Shown in pieces: positions 13,399 to 25,962 of a stretch of DNA of 64,000 bases. Below the pieces are notes generated by a model that ran no database searches, was not told the origin of the DNA, and saw only the letters and a list, made by a program, of their open reading frames with translations. Position 1 is the stretch's first letter; each line of letters begins with the position of its first letter. The stretch is from positions 21,131,151 through 21,195,150 of the forward strand of contig CM060118.1 in NCBI GenBank assembly GCA_030522415.1, in the 5' to 3' direction. Made by a program: the position numbers and the translations under genes. Source of the DNA: Channallabes apus (lineage: Eukaryota > Chordata > Actinopteri > Siluriformes > Clariidae).

Positions 13399-13825
13399 AG
13401 GCGTTAGGAAAGTCAAGCCAGGACTTTTGATAGAGCAGAATAACATGGCACAGTAACTAGTTGTATTGCTCTATATAATCCCCTACACTAATGCACTTAT
13501 CCTAGTTTGAAACGCTGGCCTCCCAGGAATTCCTTTAATGGCTCAAACAAGGGGAAATGCCTTGGAGCGAGGCCAGGACTGTATGGGGATGTAGCTGTGA
13601 CTTCCTTCCGCAAGTTAGTGACAAGTCAACCGTCAATTTTCAAGTCGTAGGCTGTCCATTCACTGAATGTTGACGGGAACACCTCCAGTGGACTCCAAGT
13701 CACCTTGACCAGGATAGTTATTCACAGAGGTTTCATCAGCGTACTGTACTTGAGGTCAATCGGTTTTACACCTTCATTGATGGGACATTTCATCATAAGT
13801 CCTGGTTTGACTTGAATGCCCCTCG
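13399..13825 (-). mobile_element. mariner-like element, second copy of the family at 3552
   Basis: The ends gaggcgttaggaaagtcaag and aagtcctggtttgacttgaa plus tgcccctcg are inverted and match the element at 3552-4039. The minus strand retains an eroded C-terminal block (PIQSWPRSKAFPLV..., corresponding to SPDLAPSDFHLF) with stops. Heavily internally deleted. Confidence 0.7.
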
Positions 13826-14821
13826 TATAAAATAAGAATCTATTTCAAAAAGATTGATTTTGGAGTCAGTGTGGCGATACATGAATCGCCACTCAAATCA
13901 ATTGTGATATATAACTGAATTGATTCTCTGCATCTCTACTGTATAGCACCTCATATCAGAAACCAATGCAGAGGGAAGGAGGATGGAATGCGACACGGCC
14001 CCACTCCAAATTCTCCTTATTCAGACATTTGCTCAAAACTAACATGTATTTTGTTAAGCGCAACTTGTTAAGCTATTACAAGTTTTCCTCCTTCAGTATT
14101 CTAATAATAAACAGTAACAAAGCTTTGGCTCCTGACATTTCAAGGCTGGACGTTTTTTTTTCTCTTCTTGTGCAACTACACAAGCTTTCATCTTAGAACA
14201 ATATGAGCATGTTGGTAATGCATTAAACTGCACTGATGCAAACACATTCAGTTTCTGAGCAGAAAGACACACAGCTACTACATACAGTGTACCAGTCTCT
14301 ACAGAAAATATGACTGAGAAAGACTCATGGCTTCGACTGGATCTTGCAGGTACATTTCCTCCAAGATGTGCTTACTCTACATTTTAACCAATGCAAATCA
14401 GCCTAGAATACTCACAGCAAAACGATGGATCTAAACGACGGACACGAAAAACTCCAACGGTACATGCGGTCACAACGTTTAGTTCTACCTGTAATTTGTT
14501 CAGATTTACTGCTTGGTATAAAAAAAATTAAAGAAAAACTCAAGGTTTCATCATATTCAGTCATCTACAATCAAAGATGAATAAAAAAAAAAGCTTGGAA
14601 AGGAATTATCTGAGATCATTGATGCCCCTGATGAGAGGAAATAGCTAGCAAAAGTTGACTTATTAAGTCGTATGAATACAATAATTAAAAATAAGATATG
14701 TCTATATGATAGTTTGTTTACTAACATTTCTGGCACATGCAAAAATAACAACAGTACCATGTGCTACGTGGCCAAAAGAAACACTATACTACAAGAGACA
14801 AGAGTAATTTGCCTGCTTTTA

Positions 14822-15007
14822 TACATTTACAATTTCATTTCATCCTTATCCAGAGCGACTTACATTTTTATCTCATTATACATCTGAGCAGTTAAGGGTT
14901 AAGGGCCTTTGTCAAGGGCCCAACAGAGGCAACTTGGTGGTCGTGGAGTTTGAACCTGGGACCTTCCAAGCCGTAGTTCAATGCGTTAACCACAGAGCCA
15001 CCCCTGT
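14822..15007 (-). repeat. tRNA-derived SINE (reverse orientation)
   Basis: The reverse complement begins aggggtggctctgtggttaa, contains ggttcaaactcc and the common middle, and ends with aagtcgctctggataagga. The last part of the tail is altered. Confidence 0.82.
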
Positions 15008-15277
15008 AACTCATTGTGAATTGGGATGGGAAGCACCAGGCAGCACCTGATACGGCATTACGACTATGTAGGTGCCGATTCAATTCATATAACAGTTAGA
15101 TCGGACCTTGTAATTTGATTGAATCCAAAGTGGACAGTAACATCCGTGGGATGTTTAACTATATTTAATCACTCTGAGTCCCAGGTGTTCTACTGCACTA
15201 ACTAGTTACACTAACTGTGTAAAGTATGTCTGTACTGTGGGGAGAGAAGCTATTAATAATAGTTATTAATATATATA

Positions 15278-16451
15278 CAGGTCCTTCTCAAAAAATTAGC
15301 ATATTGTGATAAAGTTCATTATTTTCTGTAATGTACTGATAAACATTAGACTTTCATATATTTTAGATTCATTACACACAACTGAAGTAGTTCAAGCCTT
15401 TTATTATTTTAATATTGATGATTGTGGCATACATCTCATGAAAACCCAAAATCCCTATCTCAAAAAATTAGCATATTTCATCTGACCAATTGAATACAAA
15501 AAAAGTCAACCTTCAAATAATTATGTTCAGTTCTGCACTCAATACTTGGTCGGGAATCCTTTTGCAGATTCTTGTGTCTTGTGTCTCTCAACTTTCTCTT
15601 CACAATATCCCACAGATTCTCTATGGGGTTCAGGTCAGGAGAGTTGGCAGGCCAATTGAGCACAGTAATACCATGGTCAGTAAACCATTTACCAGTGGTT
15701 TTGGCACTGTGAGCAGGTGCCAGGTCGTGCTGAAAAATGAAATCTTCATCTCCATAAAGCTTTTCAGCAGATGGAAGCATGAAGTGCTCCAAAATCTCCT
15801 GATAGCTAGCTGCATTGACCCTGCCCTTGATAAAACACAGTGGACCAACACCAGCAGCTGACATGGCACCCCAGACCATCACTGACTGTGGGTACTTGAC
15901 ACTGGACTTCAGGCATTTTCCTCTCCCCAGTCTTCCTCCAGACTCTGGCACCTTGATTTCCGAATGACATGCAAAATTTGCAACCTGTAGCCCATTTCCT
16001 GCACACGCCTGTACACGGTGGCTCTGGATGTTTCTACTCCAGACTCAGTCCACTGCTTCCGCAGGTCCCCCAAGGTCTGGAATCGGTCCTTCTCCACAAT
16101 CTTCCTCAGGGCCCGGTCACCTCTTCTCGTTGTGCAGCGTTTTCTGCCACACTTTTTCCTTCCCACAGACTTCCCACTGAGGTGCCTTGATACAGCACTC
16201 TGGGAACAGCCATTCGTTCAGAAATTTCTTTGTGTCTTACCCTCTTGCTTGAGGGTGTCAATGATGGCCTTCTGGACAGCAGTCAGGTCGGCAGTCTTAC
16301 CCATGATTGCGGTTTTGAGTAATGAACCAGGCTGGGAGTTTTTAAAAGCCTCGGGAATCTTTTGCAGGTGTTTAGAGTTAATTAGTTGATTCAGATGATT
16401 AGGTTAATAGCTCGTTTAGAGAACCTTTTCATGATATGCTAATTTTTTGAG
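15278..16451 (-). mobile_element. Tc1-like transposon, right end truncated
   Basis: The left end, caggtccttctcaaaaaatt, follows a TA. An inner copy of the tip (ctcaaaaaattagcatat) lies at about 15460-15477. The right side retains only the inner repeat (atatgctaattttttgag at 16434-16451) and then stops; the outer repeat and aaggacctg tip are missing. The element therefore lost its right arm, next to the start of recognisable sequence from a different Tc1 element. Transposase remnants are on the minus strand. Confidence 0.88.
15490..16315 (-). pseudogene. Degraded Tc1-like DD34E transposase with internal deletion
   Basis: The minus strand begins MGKTADLTAVQKAIIDTLKQ at about 16302 and hits TGA soon after. 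It continues with the HTH region (SQSAVSRHLSGKS, RGDRALRKIVEK) and RRVQEMGY. It then jumps to GNQGARVWRKTG in another frame, so the segment holding the first catalytic Asp (SDESKF) is deleted. The C-terminal part QHDLAPAHSAKTTGKWF...DLNPIENLWD keeps the second Asp and the Glu with 34 residues between. The last 40 or so residues of the family are missing. Non-functional. Confidence 0.88.
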
Positions 16452-16499
16452 TTTAAAGCATGCTACATGTAGGATTATAGCAGAAACGTGACTTTTTAT

Positions 16500-17433
16500 G
16501 ACCTTAAATGCAAACTTTCCCATTTTGTAAAACCTATTTAAAAAAATAGTTTTTGAGTCAGTGTACGTTGCTGAAAAACAATTACATTTCTAACAAAACT
16601 TATTCAACTTTGACTGAAATAACCACTCGTTACAACCGAGGTATGCAGCAAAGCATTTGTGAAGCCACAACACGCACAACCTTGAGGCAGATGGGCTACA
16701 ACAGCAGAAGACCCCACCGGGTATCACTCATCTCCGCTACAAATAGGAAAATGAGGCTACAATTTGCAAAAGCTCACCAAAATTGGACAGTTGAAGACTG
16801 GAAAAATGTTTCCTGGTCTGATGAGTCTCGATTTCTTTTGAGACATTCAAATGGTAGAGTCAGTATTTGGCGTAAACAGAATGAGAACATGGATCCATCA
16901 TGCCTTGTTACCACTGTGCAGGCTGGTGGTGGTGGTGGTGTAATGGTGTGGGGGATGTTTTCTTAGCACACTTTAGGTCCCTTAGTGCCAATTGGGCATC
17001 GTTTAAATGCCATGGGCTACCTGAGCATTGTTTCTGACCATGTCCATCCCTTTATGACCACCATGTACCCATCCTCTTATGGCTACTTCCAGCAGGATAA
17101 TGCACCATGTCACAATGCTCGAATCATTTCAAATTGGTTTCTTGAACATGACAATAAGTTCACTGTACTAAAATGGTCCCCACAGTCACCAGATCTCTAC
17201 CCAATAGAGCATCTTTGGGATGTGGTGGAACGGGAGCTTCGTGCCCTGAATGTGCATCCCACAAATCTCCATCAACTACAAGATGCTATCCTATCAATAT
17301 GGGCCAACATTTCTAAAGAATGCTTTCAGCACCTTGTTGAATCAATGCCACGTAGAATTAAGGCAGTTCTGAAGGCGAAAGGGGGTCAAACACCGTATTA
17401 GTATGGTGTTTCTAATAATCCATTAGGTGAGTG
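16500..17433 (+). mobile_element. Tc1/mariner element with DD36E spacing, left end missing
   Basis: The right end reads ggtgtttctaataatccatt followed by aggtgagtg, then TA at 17434-17435, a Tc1-type terminus. No matching left terminus was found between 16452 and 16553, so the element is truncated on the left. It abuts the truncated element at 15278-16451. The left limit is approximate. Confidence 0.8.
16553..17401 (+). pseudogene. Tc1/mariner transposase, DD36E spacing, N-terminus lost and one nonsense codon
   Basis: One continuous frame is interrupted by a single TAG at 16964-16966 (VMVWGMFS*HTLGPL), where relatives have Trp. Recognisable parts: TRYNRGMQQSICEATT and QMGYNSRRPHRV (end of the DNA-binding region), WSDESRFLLRHSNGRVSIWR (first catalytic Asp), GGGGGVMVWG, QQDNAPCHNARIISNWF (second Asp) and DLYPIEHLWDVVERE (Glu). 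Counting gives 36 residues between the second Asp and the Glu, not the 34 of ordinary Tc1. The N-terminal helix-turn-helix is absent. DD36E spacing is described for the Incomer family; membership is an inference. Confidence 0.85.
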
Positions 17434-20399
17434 TATAAATATGACAGGATTGTTGCTATGCCTTACTTGCACCACCTTCATCTTCAATAATATCTGCAAT
17501 CATAATTAAAAATATTCTATTAAAATTAAGTTCAACAGGCTTTAAAGTTACACATAAACATGACATCATATAATAATACAACCCCCAATTAAGGCTCTAA
17601 TTAAAAAGCAAAACCACCAAAACAAATCGGAGAACAAACGAAAGAGGAAGACAGCACAGATAAAACTCCGGCACACTCGGAGTGAAAAAGATGGCAGTGG
17701 TGTCCAAGTGACAGACAGCAGTGGTGAGCATCACAGAGAGATGACTAGCCGAGCATGAAATTAGAGGCAGAGAGAAAAAGACAGACACAAAGAGATGGCT
17801 ACCTTCTGGACTGACCTCATGTCATCTGCCACTGTCCATGCTGCCACCTTGTGGATCGATGAAAATAGTATCATAATCGCGTTTTACTAGAAACGAGCCA
17901 CCAGATGCTCAAAGGTCAGTTATTTTACGCTTGTAACTGATAGATGAAATTAAAACTAGACATTTATTGATTTTTTTTTAATGCTTTCATTTTAAATTTA
18001 GGCAGCTGAATTGTAGAAATTGTATATTTGTAACTACACTCTATATCTTTTCTTAATTACATATCCATCATAAAAACTTCAGACCAATAAAACCGAACAG
18101 AATATGTGAAAGCGGGCATACACACGCTTCAAAAAGGTTTGGGCATTTATGTAACAGATTTTCTAAATGAGAACTGGGAACAGTAGGCACAAACTGGCTT
18201 ATGGCATATTAGGAAGAAGGAGAAAAAAAAAAAATCTATTGATGAAGCCACCATCATCTTGTTTTAGCTTTGAGGTACATTCATGAGTGATGACAGCATA
18301 AAAAGCAAATGGCACATACATCAGATTGATCTTATTATTCAGAGAACTTTGATCAGACAGAGGGAAGGGAGGGGGGGTAAAGAGTTTAGCCTGAGGCAGC
18401 TCTGTCTCAGAGAGCCGGGTCAATAAAAGCAAATTATGCAGCAGAAAGATGTGATTGCATGTCCTGCTAAAGCCTCACACCCACGCTGCACTTAGTGGCA
18501 CGTACTCTCTAACTGGTTTTTCTATTCATGCCTATTTTTGTGCCATTACTTTCACCATTACTTACATCTTGATCATGGCAACCCATTTCCTATTGCCCAT
18601 AAGATAGCTTTTATATATATATAGCTACTGATTAAAAAAGCAGGCACTTGTTAGTTAATAATATAAATATATTATAATATAAATAAAAACAAAAGTTGAC
18701 ATTAAACCGTGTTGCTTCTGCTCACGTGATGTCCACTTGATCCTTTGTTCTTTCCCATTTAACAAGCCACGCTTGAGCTGAAATTGTAAGTGACAGTGAC
18801 AGGAAGCCTCTTCAAATACAAACAGGGCAACTCAACAAAGACATGTTAAACAACACCAGGGTCACTGGATCGAGCCTCAACTGTGGCAGTCCTCTGCTGC
18901 CTCCTAGTGGCAACAACTACAGCAAACTGCTCAGGAATATACTGACAAGAATGCTCCGAAATGAAATAACGGTTATAAAACATTCTGTCCCTTGTAACTC
19001 AATGAGAATTCAAACACTTCAAGGTTTAATTCATTAAAAAAACATAAGTGTAAAGAAGCAGGAAGCTGACTAGCTCCTCTAACCTGCTGAAGGAAGCAGG
19101 AACAAAAACATTAGCAGAGAGCTTCATTATGTTTAACAATGAGCCTGGTGAGAAACGCTTCAGAGCTCTTTTCCGTTCTCCTGCACAGAAATTGTTCCCA
19201 CATCCATTGTTGTTCTCCTTGGGGAGATTATACAGCATTTCTAAAAGCTAGCAGACGTGCGGTACATCAGGCTACAGCTGCGGTCTGAGTGCAAAATCAG
19301 GATCTGCACCGACCTGAGGTGTGTGTATATAGTTCTTAGCAGTGGATGCAGTGCACGCATGCAGAAAGCGCAGACGCCTTTTATGCTTTCGGTGCCTCGA
19401 CAGGTTGGGGATCATGATGCGAGGAATCTGACTGCTAATGGCTTGGTAATGTCAGCAACAAAAATTGGACCGGATCGGATCTTTTAGCCATTAAATTTGT
19501 GACGTTCAGCTTGTTGACATTCACCTTTTGTTACAAGAATCTCCACGTCACCCCGTACACAGACGTACTGCTGATATTGATCAGTCTGATAATATCAGAC
19601 CTGTCTGGAAACCAACCGTTCTAAACAGCGGCCAAAACATCCAAAAGCATCCTGGAAATGAAAAATCAGCTAATTTGGTAGGTTCTACGCTCACGTTTCT
19701 AACAGCCTAAGACCCTTAGATCACTAGAACAAGTGGAATCGTTAGTTAAAACGAGACAGGGAAAATCATCAATATGAACTAAAAAGGCTTTAAAAAAAAA
19801 AAAAAAAAAAAAAAAAACCTCAAGATGAATTTTTAAACCCTGCTATAAAAGGGAGCAAGTCCGATCCACATTAATATTTTACGTTTTTCCAGCATGCTTG
19901 AGAACTTGAGAGTGGTAATATGAGTGGTTATTAAGAGCTCTCTGTTTCAGTTTGATATAAATATAAGAGGAGACACAAGGCCAGGCACTCTTAGTCACCA
20001 ACATGGAGAAGATCAGCGTACACACAGCTAATACAAAACGCTTTTGACTAAAATAGCCGTTAGCCACCCTCATGCCAACAAGCTATTTAGAGGCTGTGCC
20101 AGAGAAAAACCTGTGTTGTTGTCAAACCACCAACGTAAGCTTCTGGAGTTTGCTAAACATTAGTGGAATTTCAATGTTTGGAGGAGAAAAAAAAAAATCA
20201 TGCTTTTAAGCAACACTGAATACAAGAGGGTTTCTGTGTCAAGATCAAGCAAGGACGACCAAATCCTTAATGTGAGGTGTGGTGGTAGGTCTCGATGCTG
20301 TGGGATCTTGTCAGGCTATATAGAATAAACCTGATGCTAATTTCATGCTATGACTGGATGATCAACAGCAGGTCAAAACTCTCTCTCTCTCGACACTGA

Positions 20400-20592
20400 T
20401 TCTCTATACCGCTTATTCTTTACAGGGCTACGAGAGGACTGGAGCCGGGATGCCAATCCATTGTAGGACAAACAAGCATACACACACCAAGCACAGGGTG
20501 AACATGCAAACTCCACCCACACAGACCTGAGGAAGGAACTGAACCCTTGACCCTGAAGGTGCAAGGCGACAGTGATAACCACGACACCACCA
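20400..20592 (-). repeat. Dispersed teleost repeat (catgcaaactcca family)
   Basis: Segments tctataccgcttattcttta, ggactggagccgggatgcca, gaacatgcaaactccaccca, and tgaaggtgcaaggcgacagt. The same ordered segments occur at 35215-35490 and 40530-41985, with short pieces at 8885-8960 and 11765-11830. The class is uncertain and there is no coding capacity. Orientation is arbitrary. Confidence 0.6.
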
Positions 20593-23082
20593 GCAGGTCG
20601 ACAATAAAATATAACCAAAAGAAACTCACTGTTCATCATAATTTTATAGAGGTCATGACCTACAGTATATCCTACTTACGAGTGTACAGAATAATCCACA
20701 CCCTGGAAAGCTGGAATTGGTTTTGCCTGAAGGAATCTAGAGATGTTCTTCACATTAGGGTCCCGGGAAGTGTGGTTCACTTTGATCAGTGAGAACACAA
20801 TCGTTCTGCGATCGTGAATCATGCCAGAGTAGGCCATACCGTTCTAGAGACCACCTTTTCCCAGATATGGAAGCCAAGCGTAACCTGAACACAGAAGTAG
20901 ACATGGCATTGTCTGTGCCTCCGTCTCGTCCGAAATCTCTGTGCTTGCGTAGCACGCACCAATTTCATCCTCCGACCTACACAGCCTTACTGATAAAGTA
21001 AGGAGACACGTGAGAACAACTCTCAAAAGAGGCGTGCCTAGTGTGAAAGCGCCCGAGGAGTCTCAGCATTATAAAGGAAACTTTAGTAGTAATACTAGCT
21101 AATAGAAATGATACATTCTGAAGACTGCAATACAATTTTATGTTTTTGCCTAATTTCCTACAAAGAAAATATCCTAAGGATTGTGTTGCCCCCATATTCA
21201 TGTCATTACTAGGCTGAATTCTTTGTCTATTTGTGCAATACCTCACTGTAAACATCCATGAAGTACGTGACACTATTCATCCAGTTCCACATTCAATAGT
21301 ACAACCCATGAAAACAAACACATACTGGCCATGTGAACGTTCTTCCACAGACTAAATCAGCTGAGCAACATGACTGCTCGGTAGATATTAGATCATTACC
21401 AGTCCCTAAATCGGTAAATGCAAATGTGAAAACTAAACCGCAAACCCATGCGAGCTGAGTGACGGACAAATCAGCACTGATCCTAATTGAACTGGTCCTC
21501 AATAATACCAAACAAGCTGCCAACACAGTGCCATGTAAGAGTCTTGGCAAAGCAGCAATGGCTTTAGTAGCTAAAACAGTGTGAGATCTCATTATGTGCT
21601 GCCTTCACATTGAACAGATTATACTTTGAGGAGTAAAGGAAACGGCAGGGGCAAAAAACACTGTGCGTAGTTTTGATAGCAAAACTGACAAAGCGTTTAA
21701 CCATCTGTTTGTCAAAAGAATATCTGAACGTACTGAAACAGCAGGGCTCAGACATGATGTGAAATATTGCATTTCCGAACAGGTTTGTGCTGGTTTTTAA
21801 ATACAATGAGCAAAGTTTTCTGATGAATTACAGGCACAAATCTAGTCTAACATATGTTTATAAGTTTGCAGAAGGTTGCACAATTATATACAAGTTGCAC
21901 AACAGATAATATATGATGTTTTCCAGATTGCATCAGATTTCAATATCAATATAAAACCACATAGCATTTGGTCCACTTGTTTTAGATATTTTTTAGGTCT
22001 AAATATAACAGTCTACTATAACCACAACTGCCTGAGCATGAAATTCCTCACACTTCTCTATACAACAAAAATGTTGAATTAATTACTAATATTGTATTGT
22101 TGGCCCAACTTCTTACCGTGGTATTTGTTAAGACAACAAGTAACATTGTGTATTGAAAGAAACTAAAAGAAAAATCTAATTAAGACAGTAATTCACCTTC
22201 ACTGAGATACAAACATATGATTCATAAAAATAACATGAACCAACTACATCAGTAGGCTACAATGGGAGATAACAGTGGTTTAAACATGTGAAATATGTTA
22301 TTTGGCCAGAAATGTTCTCTCTAAAAATTTAGTTAACTTAAAAAAAAAAAAGAAGAAGAAATAAAAAACAAAAAACTGTAACTTGTGACAAAACTTTTTT
22401 GTATCAAAGCAGTTTTATTTTTTTATTTTTTTAACAGTTTAGGCATGCTTGATGAAAACATATTTTCACTCCAAAAGGACAAAGAACAAGACAAAGCCCT
22501 TTGAAACAGATGAGGAGGAAAATGAGAACAGTCAGGAGTCAGAACATACAGGATTAGAAAATGAGTCAGAGAATATCAAAATTCTCAAAGTCTGCTTATA
22601 AGTCTGAACATGAAAGAGCACGAAGCAAGTGGGGCTTTACATTAAAAGCATAGCATGAAAGCTGCAAACATTTCAAGCGTCTTTGTTGGAGAAACTTGTT
22701 AAACTGAAGAGAATTGCTTTGACCAGACACTTCTGAAGCAGCAGCTACACCAGCTGGGTTTAAATCGGCCTTGTGAAAAACCCTGTTGTATTAGTTTGCG
22801 CCAGCAGGTATCTCGCATCCAAATCTGCAGATTTTATATCTTGCTAAATGATAACTAGATAAACTTTAACCCCACAAAACCAATCTTGGAAGAGTGGACC
22901 AACAGGATAAGAATGAGGGGATTTGGTCACTTCTTTCTGTTTGTAGGACTGTGTATGTGACAAATTAAATTTGAATTTGACTCAATGAGACGCATTAAAT
23001 TATCAGTAAACTTTTTCAGCTCCTCGGTCAAATGCTGTATGATCACACAAACAAATCACAGTGATGAAACCTACAAAGCACG

Positions 23083-23146
23083 TCTGTAAGTCGCTCTGGA
23101 TAAGACCGTCTGGTCCTTGTGTACATTTAGGCATTTGGCACTTATA
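23083..23146 (+). repeat. SINE tail fragment
   Basis: Only the 3' tail remains, gtaagtcgctctggataaga followed by ccgtctgg. Then comes an inverted bit of the end (tttaggcatttggca), suggesting rearrangement. Confidence 0.6.
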
Positions 23147-23400
23147 ATTGCCTGATTTTGTCCATGTCAAGAAGAACTTAGTTCAGCTTAGTGATAGTCC
23201 AGTGGCAGCTCAGTCATAAGTCCATGGTTAAGACATTAGTAATTGCAGTGGTAGCCCAATAGTAGAGCAGTGGCTTTCAAGCTGAGGCTGAAAGTATAGA
23301 TCATGGTGTTTAAAATACATGTTTAAGTTACAAATCGTTGGGTTGTAAGGTGATATGCTGCAGTATGTGGTCTTCTCTAATCTCTCTCTCCATGTATGTA

Positions 23401-24998
23401 CAGTGGTGTGAAAAACTATTTGCCCCCTTCCTCATTTCTTATTCTTTTGCATGTTTGTCACACTTAAATGTTTCTGCTCATCAAAAACCGTTAACTATTA
23501 GTCAAAGATAACATAATTGAACACAAAATGCAGTTTTTAAATGAAGGTTTACGTTATTAAGGGAGAAAAAAACTCCAAATCTACATGGCCCTGTGTGAAA
23601 AAGTGATTGCCCCCCTTGTTAAAAAATAACTTAACTGTGGTTTATCACACCTGAGTTCAATTTCTGTAGTCACCCCCAGGCCTGATTACTGCCACACCTG
23701 TTTCAATCAAGAAATCACTTAAATAGGAGCTACCTGACACAGAGAAGTAGACCAAAAGCACCTCAAAAGCTAGACATCATGCCAAGATCCAAAGAAATTC
23801 AGAAACAAATGAGAACAAAAGTAATTGAGATCTATCAGTCTGGTAAAGGTTATAAAGCCATTTCTAAAGCTTTGGGACTCCAGCGAACCACAGTGAGAGC
23901 CATTATCCACAAATGGCAAAAACATGGAACAGTGGTGAACCTTCCCAGGAGTGGCCGGCCGACCGAAATTACCCCAAGAGCGCAGAGACAACTCATCCGA
24001 GAGGCCACAAAAGACCCCAGGACAACATCTAAAGAACTGCAGGCCTCACTTGCCTCAATTAAGGTCAGTGTTCACGACTCCACCATAAGAAAGAGACTGG
24101 GCAAAAACGGCCTGCATGGCAGATTTCCAAGGTGAACATTAAGGCTCGTCTCAATTTTGCTAAAACCATCTCAATGATTGCCAAGACTTTTGGGAAAATA
24201 CCTTGTGGACCGACGAGACAAAAGTTGAACTTTTTGGAAGGTGCGTGTCCCGTTACATCTGGCGTAAAAGTAACACAGCATTTCAGAAAAAGAACATCAT
24301 ACCAACAGTAAAATATGGTGGTGGTAGTGTGATGGTCTGGGGTTGTTTTGCTGCTTCAGGACCTGGAAGGCTTGCTGTGATAGATGGAACCATGAATTCT
24401 ACTGTCTACCCAAAAAATCCTGAAGGAGAATGTCCGGCCATCTGTTCGTCAACTCAAGCTGAAGCGATCTTGGGTGCTGCAGCAGGACAATGACCCAAAA
24501 CACACCAGCAAATCCACCTCTGAATGGCTGAAGAAAAACAAAATGAAGACTTTGGAGTGGCCTAGTCAAAGTCCTGACCTGAATCCTATTGAGATGTTGT
24601 GGCATGACCTTAAAAAGGCGGTTCATGCTAGAAAACCCTCAAATAAAGCTGAATTACAACAATTCTGCAAAGATGAGTGGACCAAAATTCCTCCAGAGCG
24701 CTGTAAAAGACTCGTTGCAAGTTATCGCAAACGCTTGATTGCAGTTATTGCTGCTAAGGGAGGCCCAACCAGTTATTAGGTTGAGGGGGCAATTACTTTT
24801 TCACACAGGGCCATGTAGGTTTGGATTTTTTTTCTCCCTAAATAATAAAAACCCCTCATTTAAAAACTGCATTTTGTGTTTACTTGTGTTATCTTTGACT
24901 AATAGCTAAATGTGTTTGATGATCAGAAACATTTTGTGTGACAAACATGCAAAAGAATAAGAAATCAGGAGGGGGGCAAATAGTTTTTCACACCACTG
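23401..24998 (+). mobile_element. Full-length Tc1-like transposon, copy A (inactive)
   Basis: Same family as the element at 62133-63752 and in the opposite orientation. The ends read cagtggtgtgaaaaactatt and its reverse complement, flanked by TA at 23399-23400 and 24999-25000. Inner direct repeats lie at about 23591-23616 and 24785-24808. Both termini are intact, so the ends could in principle still be mobilised by an active transposase elsewhere. Its own gene is broken. Confidence 0.95.
23779..24779 (+). pseudogene. Frameshifted Tc1-like DD34E transposase (copy A)
   Basis: The first 118 residues differ from the intact copy at only three positions (residues 9, 63 and 71). Three indels then break the frame. 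At about 24132, 23 bases (as counted against copy B) are replaced by one, deleting the RKPLLSKK region. At about 24166 one A is missing (gctaaaacc against gctaaaaaac). At about 24410 one extra base occurs in cccaaaaaatcc. Pieces in other frames carry LWTDETK (24203-24493) and QQDNDPKH...DLNPIE (24474-24779). The Pro of DLNPIE is retained here. A recently dead relative of the element at 62 kb. Confidence 0.93.
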
Positions 24999-25927
24999 TA
25001 CTGCACACACACGATACAGAATTTCAATACAAATTAAATAGGTATCATCATACTGTATCATATCGGCTGGTCCTTCTTGATTCCCATTCCTAATATATTT
25101 TTTTTATATTATTGTCACGTTGTACAAAACTATCATAAAGATAAAACATGATGTGTCGCATTCAACCTGTTCCTGCCTATTCATACGGCAATTAACATCT
25201 TCCAGAATGTAAGCTTCCTTCTGAAGCAAATCAGTCATCACTCACAGTAAAAAAAAAAATAAAAAAAAAACGGTATGAAATGAACACAGTGCAATTTGTA
25301 CATCTCTTTTCTTTTAACTCCAATAAAACTTTATGTTACAGCAATTTTATATCAAGGGTCTCCATTTTCATAATTGAGGGAGATATTTGAACACCTACTG
25401 ATGTCCCACCTGCATGGTTTTGTCGTGCTGAGTAAACCTCACTGAAACCGCAGCAGAAAAACAGGAAGGAAAAAACTTTACATGCATCACTTTAATCAAG
25501 TGAACACAGTCTCCTTGTTCAAAAGCATTTGATCCTACGGTGAAAAAGAAGCTTCACATAATGATCACAGGAAATTCATTCATTCACTCACACAGACAGA
25601 CCAAGGAGAACATTTATCTTCTTTACAATCTATCCCGTGACAAAAACAGAAAAAACAAGATTGTGGAACCTTATGTGATTCATAATGCGCATGTTGGTTA
25701 CAGCAATCTGGAGCAATATGAACAGAACTTAAAACAAAATGAAACTTTTATACAAGAAAAATATGAAAGTATACAAATATGAAAAACCATAGAAATATAA
25801 AAAATATATAGTGTGGGTACGACAGCAGCAGTATGATTTGAAATAGAATATTAAATGTTTGAAGATGTGGGTCAGTAGCAGTGTGGTTGAGATGAGAAAT
25901 CATGATTCTGTTGAGTTAGCAGGAATG

Positions 25928-25962
<35 letters not shown>

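Larger units (their letters stand above)
12691..15277. other. Noncoding, presumed smap1 intron
   Basis: Apart from the mariner relic at 13399-13825 and the SINE at 14822-15007, this is AT-rich single-copy-looking sequence. No exon-like segment was recognised. Confidence 0.5.
17434..23400. other. Noncoding, presumed smap1 intron
   Basis: Poly(A) at 19793-19817, the dispersed repeat at 20400-20592 and a SINE tail at 23083. Small ORFs on both strands have no recognisable domains. No smap1 exon with the expected second zinc-ligand pair was found. Confidence 0.5.
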
